From Zoogloea sp. (lineage in GTDB: Bacteria > Pseudomonadota > Gammaproteobacteria > Burkholderiales > Rhodocyclaceae): DNA of 64,000 bases. The position numbers and the translations under genes are program-made. The stretch covers positions 1 through 64,000 of the forward strand of contig NZ_JAOAUU010000136.1 of assembly GCF_030157465.1 (NCBI RefSeq), given 5' to 3'. Below are positions 48,672 to 57,107 of this stretch, piece by piece. The notes beneath the pieces were generated by a model. It was given only the letters and a program-made list of their open reading frames with translations. It had not been told where the DNA came from and made no database searches. How positions within the stretch are numbered: position 1 is the stretch's first letter; each line of letters starts with the position of its first letter.

Positions 48672-49580
48672 TCAGTGCCGGCGGCGCGCCAGGCCGAGCG
48701 CGGCCAGGCCCACGCCGACCAGCGACAGGGTGCCGGGCAGCGGAATCGGGTTGGCCGGGGTGCCGGTGATGCCGAAAACGGCGTTCAGCGGCATCAGGGT
48801 GTCGGGCTCGATGTCACCCGGGTCGCCCAGGCTGGCGTAGATGCTGGCGCACTGGAACGCCGGGTCGACCACCGTGAGCGCCGCGGCTGCGGGCGCCGCG
48901 GCAAGGCCGCACAGGCCCGAACCTGAGGGCAGGATGCCGCGGGCGGTGGTGACCAGGTCGAAGTTGATGGTCATCATGCCGCCGGCGTCGAGAATGCCGA
49001 GGTCGCGGCTGATGTTGGTGCCGTTCCAGGCATACCAATGCTCCGCGCCCAGCCCTCCGGTGCCTGCGCCGTCGAGCGCCTGGCCGGTCTGAACGACGCT
49101 GCCGCTGGCGTCGAGCGTGGCGCCGCTGGCAAAAAGGCTGGTCGTAGGGCCGTTCACCTTGTTGATGTTCAGGTCGTAGCTGGCCGTGCCGGTGGTGTAG
49201 CCATTGATGCTCAACGCGCCGTAGTAGATGAAGAAATTCATCGTGTACTGGGTGGCGTAGGCGTTGCTGTTGATGATCGACAGGGTGTGATGGAAGGTTG
49301 CCGTGCTGTCGAAGTAGCCTTCGCCGTAGGACGAGGAACGGTAGGTTCCGTGGCTGTTGCCCCAGGCGTCGGCCGAGGCGTAGTTGCCTGCAAGGTCGAC
49401 GGACGAGGTGCCGTCACCAACGTAGGAGGTATCCGTGATCGGGCCGAATGTGTTGCTGGTGGCGCCGGCGGTGGCCGAGCCCTGAATTTCGAGGGTATCG
49501 GCATGGGCCGGCGTGGCCGCCAGCGTGCCCAGGGCCATGAGCGAAATGACGAGCGTTTTCATGGCGTTGGTTTTGATCAT
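48672..49580 (-). CDS. PEP-CTERM-like protein with PLPGTL variant signal
   Basis: 302 residues. Signal peptide to about PAHADT (residue 27), then a beta-rich mature part with ITDTSYVGDGTSS, YNLxx-type strands and many Ser/Thr/Gly. The C-terminus is IPLPGTLSLVGVGLAALGLARRRH: the PEP triplet is replaced by PLPG, a known variant of the sorting signal. The ATG at 49580 has AAGGACAG upstream; an earlier frame opening at 49619 adds an unlikely basic leader. A weak -24/-12-like box lies near 49620-49635. Confidence 0.85.
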   Translation of the reverse strand: MIKTNAMKTLVISLMALGTLAATPAHADTLEIQGSATAGATSNTFGPITDTSYVGDGTSSVDLAGNYASADAWGNSHGTYRSSSYGEGYFDSTATFHHTLSIINSNAYATQYTMNFFIYYGALSINGYTTGTASYDLNINKVNGPTTSLFASGATLDASGSVVQTGQALDGAGTGGLGAEHWYAWNGTNISRDLGILDAGGMMTINFDLVTTARGILPSGSGLCGLAAAPAAAALTVVDPAFQCASIYASLGDPGDIEPDTLMPLNAVFGITGTPANPIPLPGTLSLVGVGLAALGLARRRH

Positions 49581-49737
49581 GGCACTGTCCTTGATGTGTT
49601 GTGTCCTGGCGTGACACAAAGCACTAATCAGGCCGGGTTTTTTAATGTGCTGATTCTTATTGGCTATGCTGACCGGATTGGGTGGAGCTCATTGGCATTT
49701 GTAAGAAAATCCGACATGCATGGATGCCGCGGCGGGC

Positions 49738-50109
49738 TCAGGCGGCGTCTTCGTCCAGCATGCGCTCGCATTCTTCCATCAGTGTCCGGCCGACTTCGGA
49801 TTCGTGGTTCGGGTCGAGGGATTCCATCATTTCGTGCACGGTATACAGCCCCGCCTCGCGGGACAGGCTGCCGGCAACCTGCCGGGCCAGCCGGTCGCTG
49901 ATGGCCGACAGTTGCTTGCGCTCGGATTGGGGCAGGCTGCGCTGGGTGCGTGCCAGCCAGTCGGCGCAAAGGCTGGCGCCCTGGGCGTCGGTGAGCCACT
50001 GGCCGTGTTCGTAAAAGGCCGACAGACGCTCGGCGACGAGGGCGAAGATCAGTGCGATGCGCGTTCCGCGTGCGCTGGCGGGCGGGGGCGTGGCGGTTTG
50101 CCGGTTCAT
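49738..50109 (-). CDS. Conserved hypothetical protein
   Basis: 123 residues, soluble. MNRQTATPPPASARGTR is a Pro/Ala leader, then a helical domain: ALVAERLSAFYEHGQWLTDAQGASLCADWLARTQR, with a conserved-looking DWLARTQRSLPQ stretch. The C-terminus is acidic (EECERMLDEDAA). I do not recognise the family. It is divergent from the NYN-domain gene and lies 118 bases from it, so they may share regulatory sequence. No membrane segment or signal peptide. Confidence 0.7.
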   Translation of the reverse strand: MNRQTATPPPASARGTRIALIFALVAERLSAFYEHGQWLTDAQGASLCADWLARTQRSLPQSERKQLSAISDRLARQVAGSLSREAGLYTVHEMMESLDPNHESEVGRTLMEECERMLDEDAA

Positions 50110-50226
50110 GGCCGGAGGCTTCCTGCGTGTGGGGGACGCGAACCCTATCACGATGCCCGTGCCAATGGCCCCCGGCTCCGGTTTGCGGGTAAGCTGCCTG
50201 ATCTGCCCCAAGACCTGGAGACCCGC

Positions 50227-51531
50227 ATGGCCGCATCGCCCGAAAACGTCAGCATGGCTTTGTTCTGTGACTTCGAGAACGTCGCCCTCGGCGTGCGCGA
50301 CGCGAAGTTCGAAAAATTCGATATCAAGCTTGTACTTGAGCGCCTGCTGCTCAAGGGCAGCATCGTCGTCAAGAAAGCCTATTGCGACTGGGATCGCTAC
50401 AAGGGTTTCAAGGCCACGATGCATGAGGCCAACTTCGAGCTGATCGAGATTCCCCACGTGCGCCAGTCGGGCAAGAATTCGGCCGACATCCGGCTGGTCG
50501 TCGATGCCCTCGACCTGTGCTACACCAAAAGTCACGTCAATACCTTCGTGATCATCAGCGGCGATTCCGACTTTTCGCCACTGGTCTCCAAACTGCGCGA
50601 AAACGCCAAGCAGGTGATCGGCGTGGGGGTGAAGCAATCGACCTCCGACCTGCTGATCGCCAACTGTGATGAATTCATCTTCTACGACGATCTGGTGCGC
50701 GAAACCCAGCGCGTGGCGGCCCGGCGCGAGCCGAAGGAAGCCCAGCCGGCCCGGCGTGCGCCCGAGGACGACAGCCGCCGCAAGGAGGAAATCGAGGCGC
50801 GCAAGACGCGGGGCATCGAGATCGCGGTGCAAACCTTCGATGCGCTGGTGGCCGAGCGCGGCGACAGCGGCAAGATCTGGGCTTCGGTGCTCAAGGAAGC
50901 CATCAAGCGTCGCAAGCCTGATTTCAGCGAAACCCGCTACGGCTTCCGGGCTTTCGGCAACCTGCTCGAAGAAGCGCAATCCCGCGGGCTGCTGGAGTTT
51001 GGCCGGGACGAGAAATCGGGCGCCTATGTTTATCGCAGCGCCGGCAGCCCCGTGCGAAGCGAGCCGGTGGCCGAAATGCAGGTGCTGGATCTGACGGCGG
51101 AAGCGCCGGTGATCGAGCAGCCCGCGGCCAAGCCCGAGGGGCGTCGCAGCGGGCGCGGTGGTCGCAAGGCCGCCGCCGACGGGGCGTCGTCCGAGCAGGG
51201 CGCAGCCAAGCCGGAAAATCGTCGCAAGGGACGGGGCGGTCGTCAGGTTGCTGCTGAAACCCCGGTCGAAGCTCCGGTCGAGGCTCCGGCCGAGAGCGCG
51301 TCGCAGCCGGCGCCGGTTGCTGCCGAGGCCGCGCCGACCGAGCCCGAAGCCAAGCCGGTCAAGGACACCCGCCGCAAGAGCCGCAGCCCGCGCAAGGCGG
51401 CGGCCACCGAGCCGGAAGTGCCGCCTGCCGAGGCCGCTGCGCCGGAAGTCGCGGCGGCGCCCGAAGCGCCCGCAAAACCCGCCCGCAAGCCCGCTGCCCG
51501 CAGCCGCCGGCCGCGCAAGACGGAAGAGTGA
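50227..51531 (+). CDS. NYN/PIN-like domain protein with OST-HTH and Lys-rich tail
   Basis: 434 residues. An N-terminal NYN (LabA-like) domain (about 10-150) shows FCDFENVALGVRDAKF with the acidic pair, KKAYCDWDRY, NSADIRLVVDALDLCYT and IISGDSDFSPL, the four Asp positions of a PIN-fold RNase. An OST-HTH/LOTUS-like domain follows (about 185-265: VQTFDALVAERGDSGKIWASVLKEAIKRRKPDF). The last 150 residues are a low-complexity Ala/Pro/Lys/Arg tail with repeated RRSGRGGRKAAA-type blocks, probably for RNA or DNA binding. RNase activity is likely but not shown. The ATG at 50227 has GGAGACC upstream. Confidence 0.88.
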   Translation: MAASPENVSMALFCDFENVALGVRDAKFEKFDIKLVLERLLLKGSIVVKKAYCDWDRYKGFKATMHEANFELIEIPHVRQSGKNSADIRLVVDALDLCYTKSHVNTFVIISGDSDFSPLVSKLRENAKQVIGVGVKQSTSDLLIANCDEFIFYDDLVRETQRVAARREPKEAQPARRAPEDDSRRKEEIEARKTRGIEIAVQTFDALVAERGDSGKIWASVLKEAIKRRKPDFSETRYGFRAFGNLLEEAQSRGLLEFGRDEKSGAYVYRSAGSPVRSEPVAEMQVLDLTAEAPVIEQPAAKPEGRRSGRGGRKAAADGASSEQGAAKPENRRKGRGGRQVAAETPVEAPVEAPAESASQPAPVAAEAAPTEPEAKPVKDTRRKSRSPRKAAATEPEVPPAEAAAPEVAAAPEAPAKPARKPAARSRRPRKTEE

Positions 51532-51592
51532 GTGAAGACTTCAGCGGGCCATTGCGGCTCGTTCAGCCCATGACCTCAAGGAGGACGCCTCG

Positions 51593-51880
51593 ATGAGCAA
51601 CGCGTACGTGGTTGGGCAGGTTACGGTGAAGAACCCCGACAAATGGTCCGAGTACCGCAGCAAGGTGCCCGAAACCTTCGGGCCCTGGGGCGTCGAGCCG
51701 GTTTTCAGGGGCACGCAGTTTGCCGCGCTGGCGGGCACTTGCCCCCACGCGGACATCGTCGTGCTGCGATTTCCGAGCGCTGCCGCAGTCGAAGGCTGGT
51801 TCGCCTCCCCGGCGTATCAGGCGCTCATTGCCCTGCGGGACGAGGCGGCAGATGTGGTGCTGACCGCCTACGCGGCTTGA
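51593..51880 (+). CDS. DUF1330 small protein
   Basis: 95 residues. MSNAYVVGQVTVKNPDKWSEYRSKVPETFGPWG is the opening of DUF1330, a dimeric ferredoxin-like alpha/beta barrel fold of unknown role; FPSAAAVEGWFASPAYQALIALRDEAADVVLTAY is its typical second half. CAAGGAGGACG precedes the ATG. It is downstream of the NYN gene in the same direction. Confidence 0.92.
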   Translation: MSNAYVVGQVTVKNPDKWSEYRSKVPETFGPWGVEPVFRGTQFAALAGTCPHADIVVLRFPSAAAVEGWFASPAYQALIALRDEAADVVLTAYAA

Positions 51881-51896
51881 TCCGGTAGTTTGTACG

Positions 51897-51935
51897 GCAC
51901 AAGGCGCGCCAGGTTTTGCCTCGCGCGCCTCGTGC
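51897..51935. terminator. Hairpin between convergent small genes
   Basis: GCACAAGGCGCG (51897-51908) pairs with CGCGCCTCGTGC (51924-51935) except for one internal mismatch, around a 15-nt loop. It lies between two convergent stops. No T-run, so it may act together with Rho or only as a barrier. Confidence 0.45.
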
Positions 51936-51937
51936 TG

Positions 51938-52183
51938 TTACTTCGCTCCGAGCTTGCCGGCCACGAGCAGCAGAATCACCGCCCCGATCACCGAACCGAT
52001 GAAGCCGGCGCCCTGGCCGGCCTGGTAGAGGCCGAGTGCCTGGCCGCCGTAGGTGGCGGCGAGGGAGCCGCCGATGCCGAACAGGATGGTCTTGATCCAG
52101 CCCATGCTGTCGTCGCCGGGTTTGATGAAGCGGGCGACAAGGCCGACGAGCAGGCCTATGACGATGGTCGAGATGATGCCCAT
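51938..52183 (-). CDS. GlsB/YeaQ/YmgE family membrane protein
   Basis: 81 residues with three short transmembrane helices: MGIISTIVIGLLVGLVARFIKPGDDSMGWIKTILFGIGGSLAATYGG and GFIGSVIGAVILLLV. This is the transglycosylase-associated protein family, usually induced by stress. The tight loop KPGDDSMGW is conserved. AGGACAC precedes the ATG on the minus strand. Confidence 0.9.
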   Translation of the reverse strand: MGIISTIVIGLLVGLVARFIKPGDDSMGWIKTILFGIGGSLAATYGGQALGLYQAGQGAGFIGSVIGAVILLLVAGKLGAK

Positions 52184-52267
52184 GATGGGTGTCCTGTCAG
52201 AAGCCTTGGGCTTTCACTCTAAACCGCGGGTCGTCGCGGGGACGTTAAAAGATGTTGCGGGTGCGGC

Positions 52268-53557
52268 TCAGTGCTGGCGCGCGGCAAGCCACGCCAGTGC
52301 GCCTTCGCCGGCCCGGCGGCCGCTGGCGAGGCAGGCGGTGAGCAGGTAGCCGCCGGTGGGGGCTTCCCAGTCGAGCATTTCGCCGGCCATGAACAGGCCG
52401 GGCTGGCGACGCACCATCAGGCCTTCGTCCAGGTTTTCGAAGCACACTCCGCCGGCGCTGCTGATCGCTTCGTCCAGCGGGCGTGCCGCGGTGAGGCGCA
52501 GCCGCAGCGCCTTGATGCCGGCGGCCAGGCGGGCCGGGTCGGCCAGTTCATCGGGCGTGAGGCATTCGCGCAGCAGGGCCATCTTGATGCCGGCGATGCC
52601 GACCCGGCTTTGCAGGTGGCTGGCCAGCGAGCGGGCGCCGCGGGGGTGGGACGCTTCGGCGAGCACCCGCTCGAGCGGGCGGCCGGGGGCGAGGTCGATC
52701 AGGAGCGTGGCGCTGCCGGTGGTGTTGATGCGTTCGCGGATCGCCGCCGACATGGCGTAGATCAGGCTGCCTTCGATGCCGTCGGCGGTGATCATGGCTT
52801 CGCCCGGCCGGAGCGGTGTGTCCTGGTCACCGGGCTCGCCGTCGAGGCGCATCGCCACCGATTTGAGGGGCTGGCCGGCGAAACGGCTGCGCAGGTGTTC
52901 GCTCCAGCCGCCCACCCCGGTGCGGGGCGAGGCGACCAGGAAGCCGCAGTTGGCCGGCTGCAGCGGGGCCACGCTGATGTCGCGCCCTTCGATCAGCGGC
53001 ACCCAGGCGCCGTCGGAGCCGAGCCGGGCCCAGCTGCCGCCGCCCAGGGCGAGGATGGTGGCCTCCGCGTGGCATTCGACCGGGCCGGCGGGTGTGGCAA
53101 AGCGCAGGCTGCCGTCTTGCGCCCAGCCGCTCCAGCGGTGGCGCACATGAAAGCGCACGCCGGCTTCGCGCAGGCGTTGCAGCCAGGCGCGCAGCAGCGG
53201 GGCGGCTTTCATCCCGTCCGGAAAAACCCGGCCCGAGCTGCCCACAAAGGTGCTGACGCCCAGCGCCTCGACCCAGTCACGCAGGGCCTGGGGGCCGAAG
53301 GTCTGGATCATCGGTTCGATCTGCGCTCGACGGCTGCCGTAGCGGCTGGCGAAGGCCTCGAAGGCTTCCGAGTGGGTGATGTTGAGCCCGCCGCGGCCTG
53401 CCAGCAGAAACTTGCGTCCGACCGAGGGCATGGCGTCGTAGAGATCCACCGCCACGCCGGCGAGGGCCAGGGTTTCGGCGGCCATCAGGCCGGCCGGACC
53501 ACCGCCGACAATGGCGACGCGGGGAGGGCTGAAAGCGGGCGACAGGGAGGGGGACAT
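52268..53557 (-). CDS. TIGR03862-family FAD-dependent flavoprotein
   Basis: About 429 residues. RVAIVGGGPAGLMAAETLALAGVAVDLYDAM is the dinucleotide site (about 12-42), followed by GRKFLLAGRGGLNITHSE, typical of HI0933/BaiN-like flavoproteins. VGSSGRVFPDGMKAAPLLRAW, ALGGGSWARLGSDG and the C-terminal MAGEMLDWEAPTGGYLLTACLASGRRAG complete the pattern. Substrate unknown. The ATG at 53557 is preferred to a GTG at 53569 in the same frame; neither has a strong ribosome site. Confidence 0.9.
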   Translation of the reverse strand: MSPSLSPAFSPPRVAIVGGGPAGLMAAETLALAGVAVDLYDAMPSVGRKFLLAGRGGLNITHSEAFEAFASRYGSRRAQIEPMIQTFGPQALRDWVEALGVSTFVGSSGRVFPDGMKAAPLLRAWLQRLREAGVRFHVRHRWSGWAQDGSLRFATPAGPVECHAEATILALGGGSWARLGSDGAWVPLIEGRDISVAPLQPANCGFLVASPRTGVGGWSEHLRSRFAGQPLKSVAMRLDGEPGDQDTPLRPGEAMITADGIEGSLIYAMSAAIRERINTTGSATLLIDLAPGRPLERVLAEASHPRGARSLASHLQSRVGIAGIKMALLRECLTPDELADPARLAAGIKALRLRLTAARPLDEAISSAGGVCFENLDEGLMVRRQPGLFMAGEMLDWEAPTGGYLLTACLASGRRAGEGALAWLAARQH

Positions 53558-53680
53558 GACGCGGGGCACGGTTCAAACCCCGAATTGTAGTGGCCAGACC
53601 CGGCCTCCTGCCGGAAGATTACACTGTACGCCCTGGTGCTGAAGGCGGCCTGCCTTCGGCGCCCAACGAGAAAAATCGTC

Positions 53681-54343
53681 ATGTCGATCAAGTCAAGGGG
53701 CCGCTGCGGCCCTGCCCTCTGTGGGGCAATCATCGGGTTGGCGCTGGGTGCGCTGGCGGCTCCGGCGTCGGCGGGGCCCACCGAGCGCGACTATCTGGCG
53801 CGTCTCGTCAAGGCCGGCCCGGCCGAGTTGCAGGCGGCCCGCGAGGCCGGGCGCAAGGCGTCCTTCTTCTGTGCCAATTGCCACGGCGAGACCGGCCTCA
53901 GCAAGTACGGCGAGGTGCCCAACCTGGCCGGGCAGAACCCGGTGTATGTGCTCAACCAGATCGACGCGTTTCTTGCCGGCAAGCGCAAGGATGCGTTCAT
54001 GGAGGGCTTGATGAGGGTGCTGAACGCCCGGGAAAAAACCGATATCGCGGTGTTTTACGCTGCCCAGGCGGCCACGCCCGCGGTGCCCGTCGCGGGGCAG
54101 CGGGCCGCCGAGGGGCGTGAGCATTTCATGCGTAACTGCTTTCGTTGCCACGGTGAGGATGCCAGGGGCGGCGAGAACTTTCCGCGGCTTGCCGGCCAGC
54201 AGGCCGACTACCTGCGGCGCAGCCTGAACCGTTACCTGAAAAGCTCCGCCGAACGCACCTACCCCCCGATGACGGCTGCGGTGACGGTGCTGGGCGAGCA
54301 GAACATCGAGGCGGTGGTGGCGTATCTGTCGAGCCTCAAGTAG
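53681..54343 (+). CDS. Exported dihaem cytochrome c (c4-like)
   Basis: 220 residues. Signal peptide to about ASAGP (residue 28), two haem-binding motifs CANCH (about 65) and CFRCH (about 149) each in a small class I domain, with Met ligands in RVLNA/GLMRV and YPPMTAAV regions. Cytochromes c4 shuttle electrons to terminal oxidases. The ATG at 53681 precedes MSIKSRG. It stands near a flavoprotein on the opposite strand; no operon partner. Confidence 0.92.
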   Translation: MSIKSRGRCGPALCGAIIGLALGALAAPASAGPTERDYLARLVKAGPAELQAAREAGRKASFFCANCHGETGLSKYGEVPNLAGQNPVYVLNQIDAFLAGKRKDAFMEGLMRVLNAREKTDIAVFYAAQAATPAVPVAGQRAAEGREHFMRNCFRCHGEDARGGENFPRLAGQQADYLRRSLNRYLKSSAERTYPPMTAAVTVLGEQNIEAVVAYLSSLK

Positions 54344-54362
54344 CTGCCGTCCGGAACCGTCG

Positions 54363-56978
54363 TCAGGGCATGCTGAATGAAATCGGCGTGATCAGTTGGG
54401 TCAGGTCGCGGGCCAGATCCAGCACGTAGGGGTGCTCTTCCCGCGACAGGGCTTCGCGGTTGGCGATCACGAATACCGTACGTTCGGCCTTGCGCAGCTC
54501 CTTGAACTCGGTGCCGTAGCTTTGCAGCAGCGCGCGGGTGGCGTCGGCGTCGGCCGCCTGCACGACGATGCGGATCGCCTTGCCGGTGTCGGGCAGCGCC
54601 TTGGCGGCCCGGCCGGCGGTGTCGATGGCGGCGGCCCGCACTTTGGCCGACGCGGCCGCGGCGACGGGGTTGGTGCCGTACAGCGCGTTCCAGAGGATGC
54701 GCTGGGTGCCCTCGGGCCAGGCGCGGAAGTTCGGGTCGAAGGAGAACACCACGCTGCGTCCGTTGCCTACAGGCTCGTCCACGATGGCCGCGCTGCCGGC
54801 CAGCTCGTCGACGCCGATGGCCAGGCCCGAGGTGTGGAAGGCGGGCTCGCCCTGCGCCGGGAAGCGGGCGACGGTGCTGCCGAGACCAGGGCTCATGCGG
54901 TCGTCGTTGTCGTACATCAGCCAGGCGGTGGGCGTGATTTCCGTGGCCTTGGGGATGCCGGCGGCGAGCGGGCTGGCCGGATCCAGGGCGACGCGGATCA
55001 GCGTGCCCGGCGCAGCGGTGTGGGTGGCCTGCAGCACGGCCGTCGACAGGCCGGCGCCCACGGCCAGTTCGGTGCCGCCGCGGTAGCCGACGTAGCGTCC
55101 GCCGCCCTCGACCCATGTCACCAGGGCCTTTTGCCCTTTCGAGCCGAGCGCCTGCAGGCCGCCCTTGGCGTAGCCGTCGGGAACCAGCAGCACGTCGATG
55201 CCGCCCAGGCCGGCTTTGATCTGCTCGGCGCTGACTTCGGTGTAGGGCACGCCCCAGACGCGCTCGAAGAGGTAGCGCATCGAACCGGCGGATTCGGAGC
55301 CGGCCGTGCCGGGAATGGCAAACAGGCCGATTCTCGGCGCGCCGGCCGGGGCGCCCGGCAAGGCGGGGGCGGCAACGGGGGCGACGAGGCTGGCCTGCGG
55401 ATTCAGGCTGGCGCCCGATGAGCCGCCGGCGATGTTCATCAGGAGCGGATTGCTCCAGGCGGTGACGTCGTAGCTGACGCCGACCGGGGTGTAGGCGTCT
55501 TCATTGAGCATGGCCTGGATCCAGTGCTTGCGGCCCTGGGCCATCGGTATCCACCAGGTGCCGGCAGGCAGCGTGACGCTGGCGGGCGGGCTGCCGTAGG
55601 CGCGGTAGTCCGGCACGGTAACGGGAGCGGTCAGCTTCCACACCTGCACGTCCATGCGCTGCAGGCGCCGCACCAGGTGTGCCAGTTCGCGCGTGCGGCC
55701 GGGGTCGTCGGGGAAGAAGTAGTGCTGCACGGAAAGGCCCGGTACCTGCTGGTAGAGCGCCTTGGCGTCGTAGTGGATGCCGTTGGGCTGGAGCTGGCCG
55801 GCCTGGCCCTGGGCCCTGGCCTCGACGTGGGACAGGTGCCAGTCGGTGAGGATGCGCAGCTTGTCGCTGGCGCCGGCGAACAGCGACGACCACATGGCGA
55901 CGTAGTGTTCGCGGCTGCGGGTGGCGATGCTGGCGCCGTTGTATTTTTCGAAGGTCATGCCGGCGGCGTGAAAGCCGATCGTGGGCACGGTGTCGCCGTA
56001 TTCGGCGGCGAACAGATCGTAGGGCGCGCCGTGGAAGTAGGCGATTTTCTGGCGGTCGAATTCGGTGGCGACGGCTGCGGCGTAGATGCTGTTTATCCAC
56101 GTGAAGGCCTGCCCGGGCACCTCGTGGTAAATCGGGTCGGCGTAGGGCGGGAAGAAGAACTTGCCGCTGCCCATCTCGTGGGCATCGATGAACAGCACCG
56201 GCGGGTACTGGCGCAGCAGTTCGAGCTTGCCGTCGGTTTCGGGCTGGGTGCGGGCGAACCAGTCGCGGTTCATGTCGAAGCCGTAGGCGTTGCTCCGGGT
56301 GTCGGCTTCGCGGCCGTCGGGGTTCTGAATCGGCAGGACGACCACGACGGCGTTGTCGAGGATGCGCGCCGCGGCGCAATCGTCGCGATCGGCCAGTTCG
56401 TAGAGCACGCGCAGTGCGGCGTCCGCGCCGCTTTCCTCGTTGCCGTGCACGTTGCCGGCGACCCACAGGATCGCCGGCGTGCTGGCGGCCAGCGCGGCTG
56501 CGGTGGCGGGGCTGGTGTTCGGGTCCATCAACTGCCGGGCGGCCCGGCGCAGGCGGTCGAGGCCGGCGGGCGACACGTTGTCTTCGCGGCCGACGATCGC
56601 GTATTTCAGCACCCGGCCCTGTACCGAGCTTGCCGCGACGCCGGTGACGACGCGGGGGCTGGAAGCGTCGAGGGCATCGAGGTAGGTGTTGGCTTCGTCG
56701 GTGCTGACTTCGCGGCTGCCGAGGGCGAAGCCAAGCACCGCTTCGGGGGCTTGTACGCGGCCCGAGAACACGGGGGGCGTCTGGAAGGGCGAGCATGCGG
56801 TGGCGGGGGAAAACGCCGCGGCCTGTGCCATGGACGACACGCTTGCCGGCGCCGCAGAGCCACTGTCTCCGCCTCCACCGCAGGCTGTCAGCAGGAGCGC
56901 GGCGAGGGGCGCCAGGGCAATCAGCGGTGTGCTGCGGGCAAGGCCGGTTTGCCGGCCGTGACGGACAGGGCGAAACAT
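54363..56978 (-). CDS. M14 metallopeptidase lipoprotein with extra C-terminal domain
   Basis: 871 residues. Lipoprotein signal with lipobox LTAC followed by GGGGDSGSAAP. The M14 zinc carboxypeptidase core has the HxxE zinc ligands in VAGNVHGNEESGAD (about 176), the substrate-binding NR in DMNRDWF and the IDAHEMGSGKFFFPPYAD segment. The C-terminal 300 residues begin with PRIGLFAIPGTAGSESAGSMRYLFERVWGVPYTEVSAEQI and contain LLVPDGYAKGGLQ, a class I glutamine amidotransferase-like fold without the catalytic Cys-His pair. It should act at the cell surface or periplasm on peptides or cell-wall material. Confidence 0.88.
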   Translation of the reverse strand: MFRPVRHGRQTGLARSTPLIALAPLAALLLTACGGGGDSGSAAPASVSSMAQAAAFSPATACSPFQTPPVFSGRVQAPEAVLGFALGSREVSTDEANTYLDALDASSPRVVTGVAASSVQGRVLKYAIVGREDNVSPAGLDRLRRAARQLMDPNTSPATAAALAASTPAILWVAGNVHGNEESGADAALRVLYELADRDDCAAARILDNAVVVVLPIQNPDGREADTRSNAYGFDMNRDWFARTQPETDGKLELLRQYPPVLFIDAHEMGSGKFFFPPYADPIYHEVPGQAFTWINSIYAAAVATEFDRQKIAYFHGAPYDLFAAEYGDTVPTIGFHAAGMTFEKYNGASIATRSREHYVAMWSSLFAGASDKLRILTDWHLSHVEARAQGQAGQLQPNGIHYDAKALYQQVPGLSVQHYFFPDDPGRTRELAHLVRRLQRMDVQVWKLTAPVTVPDYRAYGSPPASVTLPAGTWWIPMAQGRKHWIQAMLNEDAYTPVGVSYDVTAWSNPLLMNIAGGSSGASLNPQASLVAPVAAPALPGAPAGAPRIGLFAIPGTAGSESAGSMRYLFERVWGVPYTEVSAEQIKAGLGGIDVLLVPDGYAKGGLQALGSKGQKALVTWVEGGGRYVGYRGGTELAVGAGLSTAVLQATHTAAPGTLIRVALDPASPLAAGIPKATEITPTAWLMYDNDDRMSPGLGSTVARFPAQGEPAFHTSGLAIGVDELAGSAAIVDEPVGNGRSVVFSFDPNFRAWPEGTQRILWNALYGTNPVAAAASAKVRAAAIDTAGRAAKALPDTGKAIRIVVQAADADATRALLQSYGTEFKELRKAERTVFVIANREALSREEHPYVLDLARDLTQLITPISFSMP

Positions 56979-57107
56979 GGCTTTCTCCTTGCAGAACGAT
57001 GCCTATGGAGAAATGCTACGCCCCGGGCCGGTTGAGGGCGCAGGCATTCTTTTGACTTATGGCACAGGCGGACGCTATTTACGGCTGGCGGAGCGGGCGA
57101 GTCCGGA

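Noticed and set aside
49620-49635. Sigma-54 promoter for the PEP-CTERM gene at 48672-49580
   Set aside because: CGGCCTGATTAGTGCT keeps the GG-N10-GC spacing but misses several consensus bases; too weak to list as a feature.
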